This document shows, piece by piece, positions 31,493-41,112 of a DNA stretch of 64,000 nt (the first letter of the stretch is position 1; the number at the start of each line of letters is the position of its first letter). Source of the stretch: Eupransor demetentiae (GTDB taxonomy: Bacteria > Bacillota > Bacilli > Lactobacillales > Lactobacillaceae). The notes below the pieces were generated by a model that worked only from the letters and a program-made list of their open reading frames with translations, had not been told where the DNA came from and ran no database searches. Both the position numbers and the translations under genes were made by a program. The stretch is taken from positions 434,001-498,000 of the forward strand of contig NZ_CAWVOH010000001.1 of NCBI RefSeq assembly GCF_963930865.1, in the 5' to 3' direction.

Positions 31493-33718
31493 ATGCAACA
31501 GTCACAAGAAGCAAGCCCGCAAGAAATCAAAGCTCAAAACCTCTACCAGCAGTGGGGCTTGACCGATGAGGAATATCGCTTAATCTGTGAAAAAATGGAC
31601 CGCTTGCCCAATTATACGGAAACCGGGATCTTTTCTGGCATGTGGTCTGAGCACTGCTCATACAAAAAATCCAAGTCAGCCTTACGCAAGTTCTGGTCGA
31701 AAAACGAACGTGTTTTGCAAGGGCCCGGCGAGGGGGCGGGTATCTTGGATATCGGTGATAATCAAGCCGTCGCCTTTAAGGCTGAGAGCCACAACCATCC
31801 GTCCTACGTCGAACCCTATGAAGGAGCTGCGACTGGCGTGGGTGGCATCCTCCGCGATATTTTTTCCATGGGGGCTCAACCGATTGCAACCCTGGATGCC
31901 CTCAGCTTCGGTAATCCTAACTTGCCCAAAACTCGACAAATCATGGACGGCGTTGTGGCTGGGATCGCTGGATATGGTAATGCCATTGGAATTCCTACTC
32001 TAGGGGGCTCCGTCAATTTTGATGCTTCCTACAATGCTAATCCACTGGTCAACGTTATGGCGGTCGGCTTATTGGACCAAAAGCTCATGCAGGTCGGACA
32101 AGCTCAGGGCGAGGGGAACTTGATCCTTTATGTTGGGGCAACAACCGGTCGCGACGGTGTTAACGGCGCCAGTTTTGCCTCCAGTGAATTTTCTTCGGAA
32201 AAGGAATCCGACCGTTCAGCCGTTCAAGTTGGCGATCCCTTTCTTGAAAAACTCGTCATGGATGCCACTATCAAGGCCGTTAAAAACTATGGATCTAGTA
32301 TCGTCGGCATCCAGGACATGGGCGCGGCTGGCATTCTCTCGTCCAGCGCTGAAATGGGGGACAAGGCCGGCAGCGGCATTTACCTCAATTTAGATTTAGT
32401 TCCCAAACGCGAAGCGAGCTTAACGCCTTACGAGCTAATGCTTTCGGAGTCCCAAGAGCGCATGTTATTAGTGATTAAGGCCGGTGAAGAAGTTCCAATT
32501 ATCGAACTCTTCAAGCAAGCTGGCTTGGAAGCCGTTGTGATTGGCAAGGTGACCAACGACGGGCGCTACCGCTTGGATTTTGACGGCAAAGAAGTCACTA
32601 ACGTCGATATTGAATTCTTGACGCACGCTCCCGAACCTAAATTGGAACAAAAACAACCAGAACGGATTTCCGAGGCCAGCGCCGAGCAATTCCAGCCTCA
32701 AATTAAGGATTTAAAAGAAACCTTTCTCGCGATGTTAAAGCAGCCCACCATTGCGTCAAAACGAGCCCTTTTTCGCCACTTTGACAGTCAAGTTCGCGCT
32801 GACACGGTCATCAAACCCGGCAGTGATGCCGGGGTCGTCCGGATTCGAGGTAGTAAAAAAGCATTGGCCATGACAACCGACGTCAATAGCCGTTTCGTTT
32901 ACCTCAATCCCAAACGCGGAGCAGAGTTAGCAGTTGCTGAGGCGGCGCGAAATCTTGTTGTCACTGGAGCAAAACCAATCGGCATGACGGACTGTTTGAA
33001 CTTTGGCTCGCCCGATAATCCTGAAATCAATTATGAGCTACACCAAAGTGTGGAAGGGTTGACTGAAATGGCTAAGCGTCTTAACACGCCGGTCGTTTCC
33101 GGAAACGTCTCCCTCTATAACGAAACCGATCACACGGCCATTAAGCCCACTCCATTGGTTGGCATGGTTGGTCTAATCGAGGATAACCGTTGGATTACAC
33201 CGGCTGCCTTCCAAAAGGCCGGCGACTTGGTTTACCTCATCGGCAAAACCGAAGATTCCTTCAACGGTTCCGAAATTCAAGTCATGCAAAAGGGTGCCAT
33301 TGGCGGACAACTTTTTGACTTCAATCAGGAAGAAGAGGCCGCTAATCGGAATTTCCTCCACGCAGCTATCCGCGCCGGATTGATCAGCTCGGCCCATGAC
33401 TTGAGCGAGGGCGGCCTGGCAGCTGCCCTAAGTGAAGCCCTTCTTTTGAACCACTTCGGCGGACACTTCAACATCCCCCTCAGCGATGCCCTGCTCTTTT
33501 CAGAGACTGCTAATCGTTATTTGATTTCCATCCACCCGGAACAACAAGCCGCTTTCGAAAAGTTAGCCCAGGAAAATCGCATTTATGCCCAAGACATCGG
33601 GAACGTCATCAACGGCGAAGAAGTTTTCCTAAACACAAAGGACAGCAAGATTCGCCTCAGCCTCTTTAAAATGAGCCAAGCCTACAACGGAAATTGGCAG
33701 CAGGGAGAAAGAAAATGA
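31493..33718 (+). CDS. purL: FGAM synthase large subunit PurL
   Basis: ATP-dependent conversion of FGAR to FGAM. 741 residues, the short Gram-positive type that needs PurS and PurQ. Landmarks: FSGMWSEHCSYKKSK, AESHNHPSYVEPYEGAATGVGGI, GIQDMGAAGILSSS, NPKRGAELAVAEAARNL and SAHDLSEGGLAAALSEA. GGGGAGAAAAGC precedes the ATG. Overlaps purF by 4 bases. Confidence 0.96.
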   Translation: MQQSQEASPQEIKAQNLYQQWGLTDEEYRLICEKMDRLPNYTETGIFSGMWSEHCSYKKSKSALRKFWSKNERVLQGPGEGAGILDIGDNQAVAFKAESHNHPSYVEPYEGAATGVGGILRDIFSMGAQPIATLDALSFGNPNLPKTRQIMDGVVAGIAGYGNAIGIPTLGGSVNFDASYNANPLVNVMAVGLLDQKLMQVGQAQGEGNLILYVGATTGRDGVNGASFASSEFSSEKESDRSAVQVGDPFLEKLVMDATIKAVKNYGSSIVGIQDMGAAGILSSSAEMGDKAGSGIYLNLDLVPKREASLTPYELMLSESQERMLLVIKAGEEVPIIELFKQAGLEAVVIGKVTNDGRYRLDFDGKEVTNVDIEFLTHAPEPKLEQKQPERISEASAEQFQPQIKDLKETFLAMLKQPTIASKRALFRHFDSQVRADTVIKPGSDAGVVRIRGSKKALAMTTDVNSRFVYLNPKRGAELAVAEAARNLVVTGAKPIGMTDCLNFGSPDNPEINYELHQSVEGLTEMAKRLNTPVVSGNVSLYNETDHTAIKPTPLVGMVGLIEDNRWITPAAFQKAGDLVYLIGKTEDSFNGSEIQVMQKGAIGGQLFDFNQEEEAANRNFLHAAIRAGLISSAHDLSEGGLAAALSEALLLNHFGGHFNIPLSDALLFSETANRYLISIHPEQQAAFEKLAQENRIYAQDIGNVINGEEVFLNTKDSKIRLSLFKMSQAYNGNWQQGERK

Positions 33719-35226
33719 GCAAAGCAATCATGCCAGCTTTTGAAAAGGACAAAAGTCTAAACGAAGAGTGTGGAATTTTTGGTGTTTGGGGACGCGATGA
33801 TGCCGCTTCCTTAACCTACTACGGCCTACATGCACTTCAACACCGTGGCCAAGAGGGGGCCGGCATCGTTGCCAATAATGCAGGTCGCCTCTGGCAGGAA
33901 CGTGGCCTTGGCATAGTTGCCGAAGTTTTTCATAATCCCCAACGGTTAATGAACCTTAAAGGGCAGGCTGCCATTGGACACGTTCGTTATGCCACGGCCG
34001 GTTCCCACGGAATCGAAAACATTCAGCCTTTAATGGCCAACTTCAGTGACATGCAGCTGGCCTTGGCCCACAACGGTAATTTAACCAATGCTAAAACGCT
34101 GAAAAAAGAACTGGAAGACCAAGGGGCTATTTTCCAGTCTTCCTCTGATTCAGAAATTCTTTTACACCTGATTCGCCGCTCAAAAGCGGAAGCCTTCGAG
34201 GATAAAATCAAGGAAGCCTTAAACCAGATTCGCGGTGGTTTCGCCTTCCTTCTGATGACACCAACTGCCATTTATGCCATGTTGGATCCGCACGCTTTTC
34301 GTCCTTTCGTCATTGGTCAAATGCCAAACGGTTCTTACGTTGTGACTTCGGAAAGTGCAGCCTTAAACGTCGTTGGTGCCAAGCTAATTGAGGATGTTCG
34401 CCCTGGCGAACTACTTCGCATTGATGACGAAGGGCTTCACCGTGACCACTTTACCGACAAAACGACGCTGAACTTAGACGTGATGGAATACATCTACTTT
34501 GCACGGCCCGACTCCGTCATTTATGGACAAAACGTGCACCAAATTCGCAAAAAATTAGGGGCTAATTTAGCCGCCGAAGATCACCACCAAAATGCTGACA
34601 TTGTTGTCGGCGTGCCAAATTCTTCGCTTTCTGCCGCTTCGGGTTACGCCGAAGCAGCCGGCCTCCCCAACGAAATGGGTCTGGTTAAAAATCAATACGT
34701 GGCGCGCTCCTTCATCGAGCCTAACCAGGACAAACGCGAACGAGCGGTCAAAATGAAGCTTTCCGCCGTGTCATCGGTAGTTAAAGGCCGCAGCGTCATC
34801 CTCGTTGATGATTCCCTGGTCCGTGGTACAACCGCCAAGTTTATCGTCCGCATGCTCAAGAAAGCCGGCGCCCGTGAAGTCCACGTCCGGATTGCCTCGC
34901 CAGTTTTCAAATTTCCAGCCTTTTATGGCATTGATGTCCAAACCCGGGCCGAATTAATCGGAGCCAATCACAGCCTAGAAGAAATCCGTCAAATCATCGA
35001 AGCCGACTCTCTTGAGTTTCTTAGCAATGCTGGACTGCAAAAAAGCATTAACCTAGGTTTGGAAAACGGCCAAAGTGGCTTAACCACGGCCTATTTCGAT
35101 GGTCACTATCCGAGTCCTATCTACGATTATGAACCCGAACTTGACGAAGATTTTAAAAAGGGACTAGTTACTTTTAGCCCTGAGCCAAGCGGTCCCTTAA
35201 GCTCTTGGCCAAGAAACGTTGATTGA
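33715..35226 (+). CDS. purF: Amidophosphoribosyltransferase
   Basis: First committed step of purine synthesis, PRPP to phosphoribosylamine. 503 residues. Cys19 in LNEECGIFGVWG becomes the N-terminal nucleophile after removal of an 18-residue propeptide. Later: GIVANNAGRLW, HNGNLTNA and the PRPP loop VILVDDSLVRGTT. ATG 33715 follows GGGAGAAAG; it overlaps purL (ATGA). End-product inhibition by nucleotides is expected from the family. Confidence 0.95.
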   Translation: MSKAIMPAFEKDKSLNEECGIFGVWGRDDAASLTYYGLHALQHRGQEGAGIVANNAGRLWQERGLGIVAEVFHNPQRLMNLKGQAAIGHVRYATAGSHGIENIQPLMANFSDMQLALAHNGNLTNAKTLKKELEDQGAIFQSSSDSEILLHLIRRSKAEAFEDKIKEALNQIRGGFAFLLMTPTAIYAMLDPHAFRPFVIGQMPNGSYVVTSESAALNVVGAKLIEDVRPGELLRIDDEGLHRDHFTDKTTLNLDVMEYIYFARPDSVIYGQNVHQIRKKLGANLAAEDHHQNADIVVGVPNSSLSAASGYAEAAGLPNEMGLVKNQYVARSFIEPNQDKRERAVKMKLSAVSSVVKGRSVILVDDSLVRGTTAKFIVRMLKKAGAREVHVRIASPVFKFPAFYGIDVQTRAELIGANHSLEEIRQIIEADSLEFLSNAGLQKSINLGLENGQSGLTTAYFDGHYPSPIYDYEPELDEDFKKGLVTFSPEPSGPLSSWPRNVD

Positions 35227-35250
35227 TTAGGAATAAAAGGAGAGGACTCC

Positions 35251-36300
35251 ATGACGAACAAATCGCAAGCCTATTCCGAGGCAGGAATTGACATCGCAGC
35301 TGGTAATGAAGCCGTTGAACTGATGACCGATGCCGTCCAAGCCACCTACACGCCCAATGTCTTATCCGGCATCGGTGGTTTTGGCGCCAGTTATGCCTTA
35401 CCCCAGGACCTAAAGGAACCCGTTTTAATTAGTGGAACCGATGGCGTCGGCACGAAACTCTTAATTGCTTTGATGGCACAGCGCCACGACACTATTGGCC
35501 AAGACCTAGTTGGCATGGTCGTCAACGACATCTTGACTCAGGGGGCATATCCAGCCTTTATGCTGGACTACCTCGCTGTTGAAAAAATGCATCCCCGCCA
35601 AGTCCAAACCATCGTAACGGGGATTGCCAAAGCAGCCAAAGAATCCGGTCTAGCCCTGATTGGTGGGGAAAGCGCGGAGATGCCCGATATCTATTCCAAA
35701 GGCCATTACGACCTAGCCGCCTTCGCAGTCGGCACGGCAGAACGCTCCCAGCTCTTAAATCCTGAAGACGCACAAGCAGGGGACTACTTACTCGGCCTAC
35801 CATCATCCGGCATCCACTCCAACGGCTATTCACTGGTGCGGCGAGTTTTCCAATTAGACGAGGAAGGGCAGACATGGCGCGAGCTGGATCAAGAAACTCA
35901 AAACGAATTCATCGAACCCACCAAGCTCTATACCCATGCACTATTACCTCTTCTAAAAAGTCATCTCATTCAAAGCGCAGCCCACATCACCGGCGGAGGC
36001 TTGCAAGAAAATTTGCCCCGCTCCTTTGGCAAAAATCTACAGGCGGAACTAGAGTGGGGGACTTGGCCCATTCTTCCCATCTTTGACAAAATTCAAGCCC
36101 GCGGTCAATTAAGCCTCGATGATATGCTAGAAACCTTCAATCTAGGCCTCGGCATGGTGCTTACCGTCAAACCCGCCGATTTAAAACAGGTCGAGGCCAA
36201 GCTGCAGGCACTGGACGAACCCTACTATCGCATTGGCGAACTAAAGTCACGTCCCGAAAACCAAAGCGGCTTAACTTTTAGGGGGCCGGCACCTTGGTAA
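35251..36300 (+). CDS. purM: AIR synthetase
   Basis: Closes the imidazole ring (FGAM to AIR). 349 residues. DIAAGNEAVELM, ISGTDGVGTKLLIA, ALIGGESAEMPD, GLPSSGIHSNGYSLVR and HITGGGLQENLPR are all standard PurM blocks. AAAGGAGAGG precedes the ATG. The TAA overlaps the purN start. Confidence 0.95.
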   Translation: MTNKSQAYSEAGIDIAAGNEAVELMTDAVQATYTPNVLSGIGGFGASYALPQDLKEPVLISGTDGVGTKLLIALMAQRHDTIGQDLVGMVVNDILTQGAYPAFMLDYLAVEKMHPRQVQTIVTGIAKAAKESGLALIGGESAEMPDIYSKGHYDLAAFAVGTAERSQLLNPEDAQAGDYLLGLPSSGIHSNGYSLVRRVFQLDEEGQTWRELDQETQNEFIEPTKLYTHALLPLLKSHLIQSAAHITGGGLQENLPRSFGKNLQAELEWGTWPILPIFDKIQARGQLSLDDMLETFNLGLGMVLTVKPADLKQVEAKLQALDEPYYRIGELKSRPENQSGLTFRGPAPW

Positions 36301-36893
36301 ATGACAAAAAATTGACCCGCCTTGCCGTTTTCGCATCCGGAAAGGGATCCAACTTCTGGGCGCTAAGCCAAGCCATGCAAGCTGATGACTTTCCTGCCGA
36401 AATTGTTTTTCTTGTCGTTGACCATCAGGATGCACCCGCTGTTGCCTTGGCCCAGCAACTCAACCTGCCCGTTCATTACTTAAACTATGCGAATTTTAAA
36501 AGTCGACAAGCAGCGGAACAATCCCTTTTAACAACCTTACAGGCCTATCGCGTTCAAGGTATTTTACTAGCAGGCTACATGCGAATCCTTGGCGAAACCT
36601 TGATTAAGGCCTATCCCGGTCGAATCGTTAACATCCATCCGGCCCTCCTGCCGAATTTTCCCGGACGAGAGGGGATTAAGGATGCCTATGAAGCCGGAGT
36701 AGCAGAAACTGGCGTGACCATTCACCTGGTCGATGCCGGCATTGATACCGGACCAATTGTTGCCCAAGCGCCCGTCCGGCGCTATCCCAGGGACAGTTTG
36801 GCAGATTTAACCGAACGAATCCACGCAAGTGAACACGAACTATATCCCAAAACTGTTCAACAGTTAGTCGAAAAAGGAGTATTTAACCCATGA
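36294..36893 (+). CDS. purN: GAR transformylase, probable TTG start
   Basis: Formylates GAR using 10-formyl-THF. 199 residues with RLAVFASGKGSNFWAL (phosphate loop), AGYMRILGETLI, NIHPALLPNFPG and the catalytic His/Asp in VTIHLVDAGIDTGPIVAQ. No in-frame ATG or GTG gives the required N-terminus; TTG at 36294 follows AGGGGG by about 8 bases and overlaps the purM stop, so it is taken as the start. Overlaps purH by 4 bases. Confidence 0.92.
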   Translation: MVNDKKLTRLAVFASGKGSNFWALSQAMQADDFPAEIVFLVVDHQDAPAVALAQQLNLPVHYLNYANFKSRQAAEQSLLTTLQAYRVQGILLAGYMRILGETLIKAYPGRIVNIHPALLPNFPGREGIKDAYEAGVAETGVTIHLVDAGIDTGPIVAQAPVRRYPRDSLADLTERIHASEHELYPKTVQQLVEKGVFNP

Positions 36894-38416
36894 AAAAGGC
36901 CCTGCTAAGCGTATTTGATAAGACCAATTTGATTCCCTTTGCCCAAGGTTTGGTGGCATTAGGCTATGAACTCATTTCAACGGGTGGCACGCACCGCACC
37001 TTGGTTGAAGCCGGGGTTCCGGTCGAGGAAGTTTCTTCAGTAACGCAGTTTCCTGAAATGCTAGATGGTCGTGTCAAAACTTTGCACCCCATCATCCATG
37101 CCGGCATCTTGGCCCGTCGTGACAAGGATAGCCACATGGCCACCTTAAAGGAACACGGTATCTCACCGATTGATTTAGTCGTCGTCAACCTTTACCCCTT
37201 CAAGGAAACCATCCAAAAAGATGGCATCACTGACGAGGAGGCGATTGAAAACATTGATATCGGTGGCCCAACTATGCTTCGTTCTGCCGCCAAAAACCAT
37301 GCCGCCGTTCTGCCAGTGGTTGATCCTGCAGATTATGACAAGGTTTTGGCATATCTAGCAAAGGATGAACAGGATTACACCTTTAAGCGCTACCTTGCCG
37401 CCAAAGTTTTCGGCCACACCGCCAATTACGATGCCTTGATTAGCCAGTATTTGACCGAAGAAGAATTTCCAAGCGAATTCGCCGAAGCCGGTGAAAAGCT
37501 CATGGACCTCCGCTACGGTGAAAACCCACAGCAAAAAGCAGCCGCCTATCGCAGTCCTTTGACTGAAAAATACTCCGTCTTAGAAGCCGAAGTCTTGCAC
37601 GGTAAGGCATTATCCTATAACAACATTCGTGATGCCGACGCCGCTTTGCGGACCATTGCCGACTACGCCGAAACGACAGTGGTCACGGTTAAGCACATGA
37701 ACCCGGCTGGTATCGGTCAGGGGGCCACGATTGAAGAGGCATGGGACCAGGCCTCTGCCGCCGATGACATTTCCATCTTTGGTGGCATCGTAGCCTTGAA
37801 CCGTGAAGTCGATGCGGCCACAGCCGAGAAAATGCACCAAATTTTCCTAGAAATCATTATCGCGCCTAGCTTTAGCAAGGACGCCTTTGAAATCTTGTCC
37901 CAAAAGAAAAACTTACGTCTCTTAACCTTGCCTTTTACCAACGAACTAGCTCAAGATCGCGAATTAACATCCGTACTGGGTGGCTTCGTGGTCCAAGACC
38001 GCGACCTGTTGACAGAAGGTGCCGACGACTTTGAAGTGGTTTCAAAACAAGTGCCAACACAAGAACAAATCGACGCCATGGTCTTTGCTCAAAAAGCGGT
38101 TAAGCACGTCAAGTCCAACGCCATCGTTGTTGCTCGTAAGGGACAAACATTGGGAATTGGTGCCGGTCAGCCCAACCGTATCGACTCCGTCAAAATGGCC
38201 ATTAACAAGGCCCAGGAAAAAGAGGGTTATGACCAAGCAGTTTTGGCTTCGGACGCCTTCTTTCCAATGGCAGATTCCGTCGAATACGCTGCCCAGCACA
38301 ACATTAAGGCCATCGTTGAGCCAGGTGGTTCCATCAAGGATCAGGACTCCATCGACAAGGCCAATGAACTGGGCATTGCCCTCGTCTTTTCAAAGCAGCG
38401 TCACTTCAAGCACTAA
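36890..38416 (+). CDS. purH: AICAR transformylase / IMP cyclohydrolase
   Basis: Last two steps to IMP. 508 residues, two domains: N-terminal IMP cyclohydrolase (ALLSVFDKTNL, ISTGGTHRTL, LDGRVKTLHPIIHAGILARRD) and C-terminal transformylase (LRYGENPQQKAA, VVTVKHMNPAGIGQG, SDAFFPMADSVE). AAAAAGGAG lies upstream. Family length is normal. Confidence 0.96.
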   Translation: MKKALLSVFDKTNLIPFAQGLVALGYELISTGGTHRTLVEAGVPVEEVSSVTQFPEMLDGRVKTLHPIIHAGILARRDKDSHMATLKEHGISPIDLVVVNLYPFKETIQKDGITDEEAIENIDIGGPTMLRSAAKNHAAVLPVVDPADYDKVLAYLAKDEQDYTFKRYLAAKVFGHTANYDALISQYLTEEEFPSEFAEAGEKLMDLRYGENPQQKAAAYRSPLTEKYSVLEAEVLHGKALSYNNIRDADAALRTIADYAETTVVTVKHMNPAGIGQGATIEEAWDQASAADDISIFGGIVALNREVDAATAEKMHQIFLEIIIAPSFSKDAFEILSQKKNLRLLTLPFTNELAQDRELTSVLGGFVVQDRDLLTEGADDFEVVSKQVPTQEQIDAMVFAQKAVKHVKSNAIVVARKGQTLGIGAGQPNRIDSVKMAINKAQEKEGYDQAVLASDAFFPMADSVEYAAQHNIKAIVEPGGSIKDQDSIDKANELGIALVFSKQRHFKH

Positions 38417-38425
38417 GGAGAAAGT

Positions 38426-39676
38426 ATGGCTCAGGTATTAATTCTTGGCAAGGGTGCCCGTGAGCATGCCTTAGCCCAAACTTTCATTGCCAGTCCCCAG
38501 GTTGATCAAGTCTACGTCGCACCCGGCAACAGCGGCATGGAAACAAAGGGCATTCAGATTTTAAGCGACATCGAACTTGATGATTTCGCTGCCATGCTAG
38601 CCTTTGCAAAAGAAAAAGCAATTGATTTGACTTTTGTTGGGTCAGAAGAACCTTTAATTGGGGGAGTCGTTGATATATTTCAAGAGGCCGGTCTTAAAAT
38701 CTTCGGTCCCAGCCAAGCCGCGGCCCAGCTCGAAGGTTCCAAGGATTTTGCGAAGTCGATCATGGCCGCCGCGAAAGTTCCAACGGCGCATCATCGTACC
38801 GTCACTTCGCTCCCAGAGGCCCAAGCCTTTCTCACCCAAGCCTCCTGGCCTCTGGTTTTTAAAATCGACGGACTAGCAGCAGGGAAGGGCGTTTCAATTA
38901 TCGCTGAGGAAGAACAAGCTCGGAATTACTTGCTAGAAGTCTACCGCACGAATCCAGCGCAAAAGCTGGTAATCGAGGAATTCTTACAGGGTCCTGAATT
39001 TTCAATCTTCTCCTTCGTTGGACCTGATGGGCAGATTCAGCACGTGCCTCTTGCCCAGGACCATAAACGCCGTTTTGACGGAGACCGGGGACCAAATACC
39101 GGTGGCATGGGGGCCTATTCGCCCTTGCCTTGGCTGAATGAAAAGGACAAGAACCGTGCCATTCAGGAACTCGTCTTACCGGTACTTGCTGAAATGAACA
39201 AGCAGGGAATGCCATTCACTGGTGTCCTCTACACCGGCGTTATTCTGACAAAAGCAGGCCCAAAGGTCATCGAATTCAACGTTCGCTTAGGCGATCCTGA
39301 AGCCCAAGTGGTGCTGCCACAGTTGCAATCTGATTTTTACCAAAACATCTGCGATTTGCTAGCCGGTCGCCCAGCCAACTTTATCTGGCAAAAAGAAGCG
39401 TACTATCTTGGCGTCGTACTCGTTTCACCGGCCTATCCGGCCAAGTCAGAAGAAAAGCTACCGGTTCCATATTACAAAGATTTGGCTCCCTTAATCGTCA
39501 ATTATGCCACGGTTGAAAAAGACGGCGAGCAGCTGGTTTCAGACGGTGGCCGCATCCTGACTGTCGTCGGCCACGAGGCAAATTTGCAAGCAGCGCGAGA
39601 TGAAGTTTACCGCACCATTTTGGCCAACAATACCGCCTTGGCCTACCGCAAGGATATTGGCCATGCCGCCCTCTAA
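38426..39676 (+). CDS. purD: GAR synthetase
   Basis: Joins phosphoribosylamine and glycine with ATP. 416 residues, ATP-grasp: VLILGKGAREHALAQ, VAPGNSGM, KIDGLAAGKGVSI, EEFLQGPEFSIFSF, DGDRGPNTGGMGAYSP and EFNVRLGDPEAQVVLP. AAGGAG before the ATG. Last gene of the operon, closed by a terminator. Confidence 0.96.
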   Translation: MAQVLILGKGAREHALAQTFIASPQVDQVYVAPGNSGMETKGIQILSDIELDDFAAMLAFAKEKAIDLTFVGSEEPLIGGVVDIFQEAGLKIFGPSQAAAQLEGSKDFAKSIMAAAKVPTAHHRTVTSLPEAQAFLTQASWPLVFKIDGLAAGKGVSIIAEEEQARNYLLEVYRTNPAQKLVIEEFLQGPEFSIFSFVGPDGQIQHVPLAQDHKRRFDGDRGPNTGGMGAYSPLPWLNEKDKNRAIQELVLPVLAEMNKQGMPFTGVLYTGVILTKAGPKVIEFNVRLGDPEAQVVLPQLQSDFYQNICDLLAGRPANFIWQKEAYYLGVVLVSPAYPAKSEEKLPVPYYKDLAPLIVNYATVEKDGEQLVSDGGRILTVVGHEANLQAARDEVYRTILANNTALAYRKDIGHAAL

Positions 39677-39705
39677 GTAAAAAAGCCCAGCAGGGCTTTT
39701 TTTCT
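39677..39705 (+). terminator. Terminator of the pur operon
   Basis: AAAAAAGCCCagcaGGGCTTTTTTT right after purD. Confidence 0.92.
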
Positions 39706-39714
39706 AAAATTATA

Positions 39715-39743
39715 TTTGACTATTTGGTCAATAATTATATACT
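39715..39743 (+). promoter_or_regulatory. Promoter with internal inverted repeat, short tetR gene
   Basis: TTTGAC (39715-39720), 17 bases, TATACT (39738-39743). TTGAC-tatttg-GTCAA (39716-39731) overlaps the -35 and spacer and looks like a TetR operator. The -10 ends 6 bases before the ATG, so the message could be leaderless. Confidence 0.6.
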
Positions 39744-39749
39744 AAGGGC

Positions 39750-40127
39750 ATGGGACGTAATAAGAAATATGATTCAACCAAAACCCTAGCAGCCATTACC
39801 GACGTCTTCATCCAAAACGGCTACAATGGTACTTCCTTAGACGACCTAGTCAAAGCCACCGGGCTGCTGCGAGGCAGCCTGTATAGTCAGTTTGGCTCGA
39901 AGCAGGGGATGTTTAACGCCGCCCTTGCCGAGAGTTTAAGACAGCAAAACGACCAGTTATGGGGTCTGCTACTCGTCGCCATGCTAGAAGTCACCAGCAA
40001 GAACAAGACGGCTTTTGACCTCGTGCAAAAGTGGTACCAGCATAACCATGATGGTGAAATCGCAGAACAAATCGGACTCGCCCTCATCAAACGATCGGGC
40101 ATTCAAGGAGATGAAAATGGAAAATAA
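39750..40127 (+). CDS. Short TetR family regulator
   Basis: 125 residues, about 60-70 shorter than normal TetR proteins. The DNA-binding domain is complete (DVFIQNGYNGTSLDDLVKATGLLRGSLYSQFGSKQGMF, about 14-52), but only a stub of the ligand/dimer domain remains. The final codons overlap the next gene, so the short end is not an obvious frameshift within the window. The operator-like repeat in its promoter suggests self-control. Possible truncated regulator; partner gene follows directly. Confidence 0.75.
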   Translation: MGRNKKYDSTKTLAAITDVFIQNGYNGTSLDDLVKATGLLRGSLYSQFGSKQGMFNAALAESLRQQNDQLWGLLLVAMLEVTSKNKTAFDLVQKWYQHNHDGEIAEQIGLALIKRSGIQGDENGK

Positions 40128-40467
40128 AGTGACGATTCAAGATCAGAATTTAATTGTCGAACCAACCGGCCTCAGCAAGTTGGCTAGCTTCAAGAACAAG
40201 TTCATCATTCCCTTGTCCCACGTTGCCGGTGCAACCGTTGACCCTGGCATCATGAAGGAAAGCGCTGGCTGGCGTAATCCTGGAACCGGACTACCAAACT
40301 ACCGCGGCGGTACCTTCGAAAAAGACCACGAAAAGTCATTTTTCAACGTTACCACGAAGGAAGAACCGCTGGTCATCCAGCTTAAAGAGGAAAAGTTTAT
40401 CCGCCTAGTTCTGGGTGTCGAAGACCCTAAGGCTTTGGCCGAAGAAATTAATAATCAGATTAACTAA
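40117..40467 (+). CDS. Small protein, possibly bacterial PH-like domain
   Basis: 116 residues starting MENKVTIQDQNLIVEPTGLSKLASFKNKFIIPLSHV. The beta-rich pattern (IPLSHVAGATVD, YRGGTFEKDHEKSFFNV, EPLVIQLKEEKFIRLVLGVEDPKALAEEIN) is like small bacterial PH-domain proteins that end in one amphipathic helix. I do not recognise a specific function. AAGGAG is 6 bases before ATG 40117. It overlaps the short TetR gene, so the two are co-transcribed. Confidence 0.65.
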   Translation: MENKVTIQDQNLIVEPTGLSKLASFKNKFIIPLSHVAGATVDPGIMKESAGWRNPGTGLPNYRGGTFEKDHEKSFFNVTTKEEPLVIQLKEEKFIRLVLGVEDPKALAEEINNQIN

Positions 40468-40494
40468 AAAAAGCAGCCATTCGGCTGCTTTTTA
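40465..40494. terminator. Terminator between convergent genes
   Basis: AAAAAAAGCAGCCattcGGCTGCTTTTT. Confidence 0.9.
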
Positions 40495-40968
40495 AATTTC
40501 AACATCCCCCTGATCAGGCAATTGCCCTTGGAACTTTACCAAAACGAAACGGGCAATTGGGGCCACAACCAATAACTGCAAAGGCAGTGCCACCACAACG
40601 TTGAGTAGCCAAGCCTTTGGGTAGGCCGAAAGTGAATTTCCGTTAATTAGGACGCCAAAGAGTGACATCAAGGTTACCATTCCTGCCACCATCAGCAGTG
40701 AAATTGTAATTGGAATCCGCAAGCCAGATTTGTTCTTAAAGCGTGGCACAATCACTTTAAAGGCCAAACCCTTGGCAATCGGTCCGACAATCAAACCATC
40801 ACAGAGCATGGCCACCAGCAAGGCGAGGGGATAGCCGACGATAACTTCAGCCAAGAAGCCAGCCGACATTCCCTTGGCAAGGTAAACGTTGTAAGCCGCC
40901 ATGCCCAATACCATCAAGCCAGCCATCACCAGCATAAATAACAATTCTTCTTTTAAATTACGAGGCAT
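40492..40968 (-). CDS. DUF2798-type four-span membrane protein
   Basis: 158 residues with two similar halves, each with two spans: LVMAGLMVLGMAAYNVYLAKG ... GYPLALLVAMLCDGLIVGPIAKGLAF and ISLLMVAGMVTLMSLFGVLINGN ... NVVVALPLQLLVVAPIARFVL. The duplicated PIA(R/K) pattern is typical of DUF2798 proteins; function unknown. GGAGAAAAGAAATG gives the start. Upstream lies the divergent proB gene. Confidence 0.75.
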   Translation of the reverse strand: MPRNLKEELLFMLVMAGLMVLGMAAYNVYLAKGMSAGFLAEVIVGYPLALLVAMLCDGLIVGPIAKGLAFKVIVPRFKNKSGLRIPITISLLMVAGMVTLMSLFGVLINGNSLSAYPKAWLLNVVVALPLQLLVVAPIARFVLVKFQGQLPDQGDVEI

Positions 40969-41080
40969 TTCTTTTCTCCTTTTTCTTCATTTTCAACATA
41001 GCACAAAAAATTTTTCTTCATAAGTAAGAATTTGATGAGAAAAAGCGCTAACTTCCTGCTGCGACAGCTTTCTTTCTTGC

Positions 41081-41086
41081 TATAAT
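41081..41086 (+). promoter_or_regulatory. Extended -10 of proBA
   Basis: TGCTATAAT (41078-41086), 26 bases before the proB ATG. Confidence 0.6.
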
Positions 41087-41112
41087 AAAAGAAAACAGTT
41101 AAGGAAAATAAA

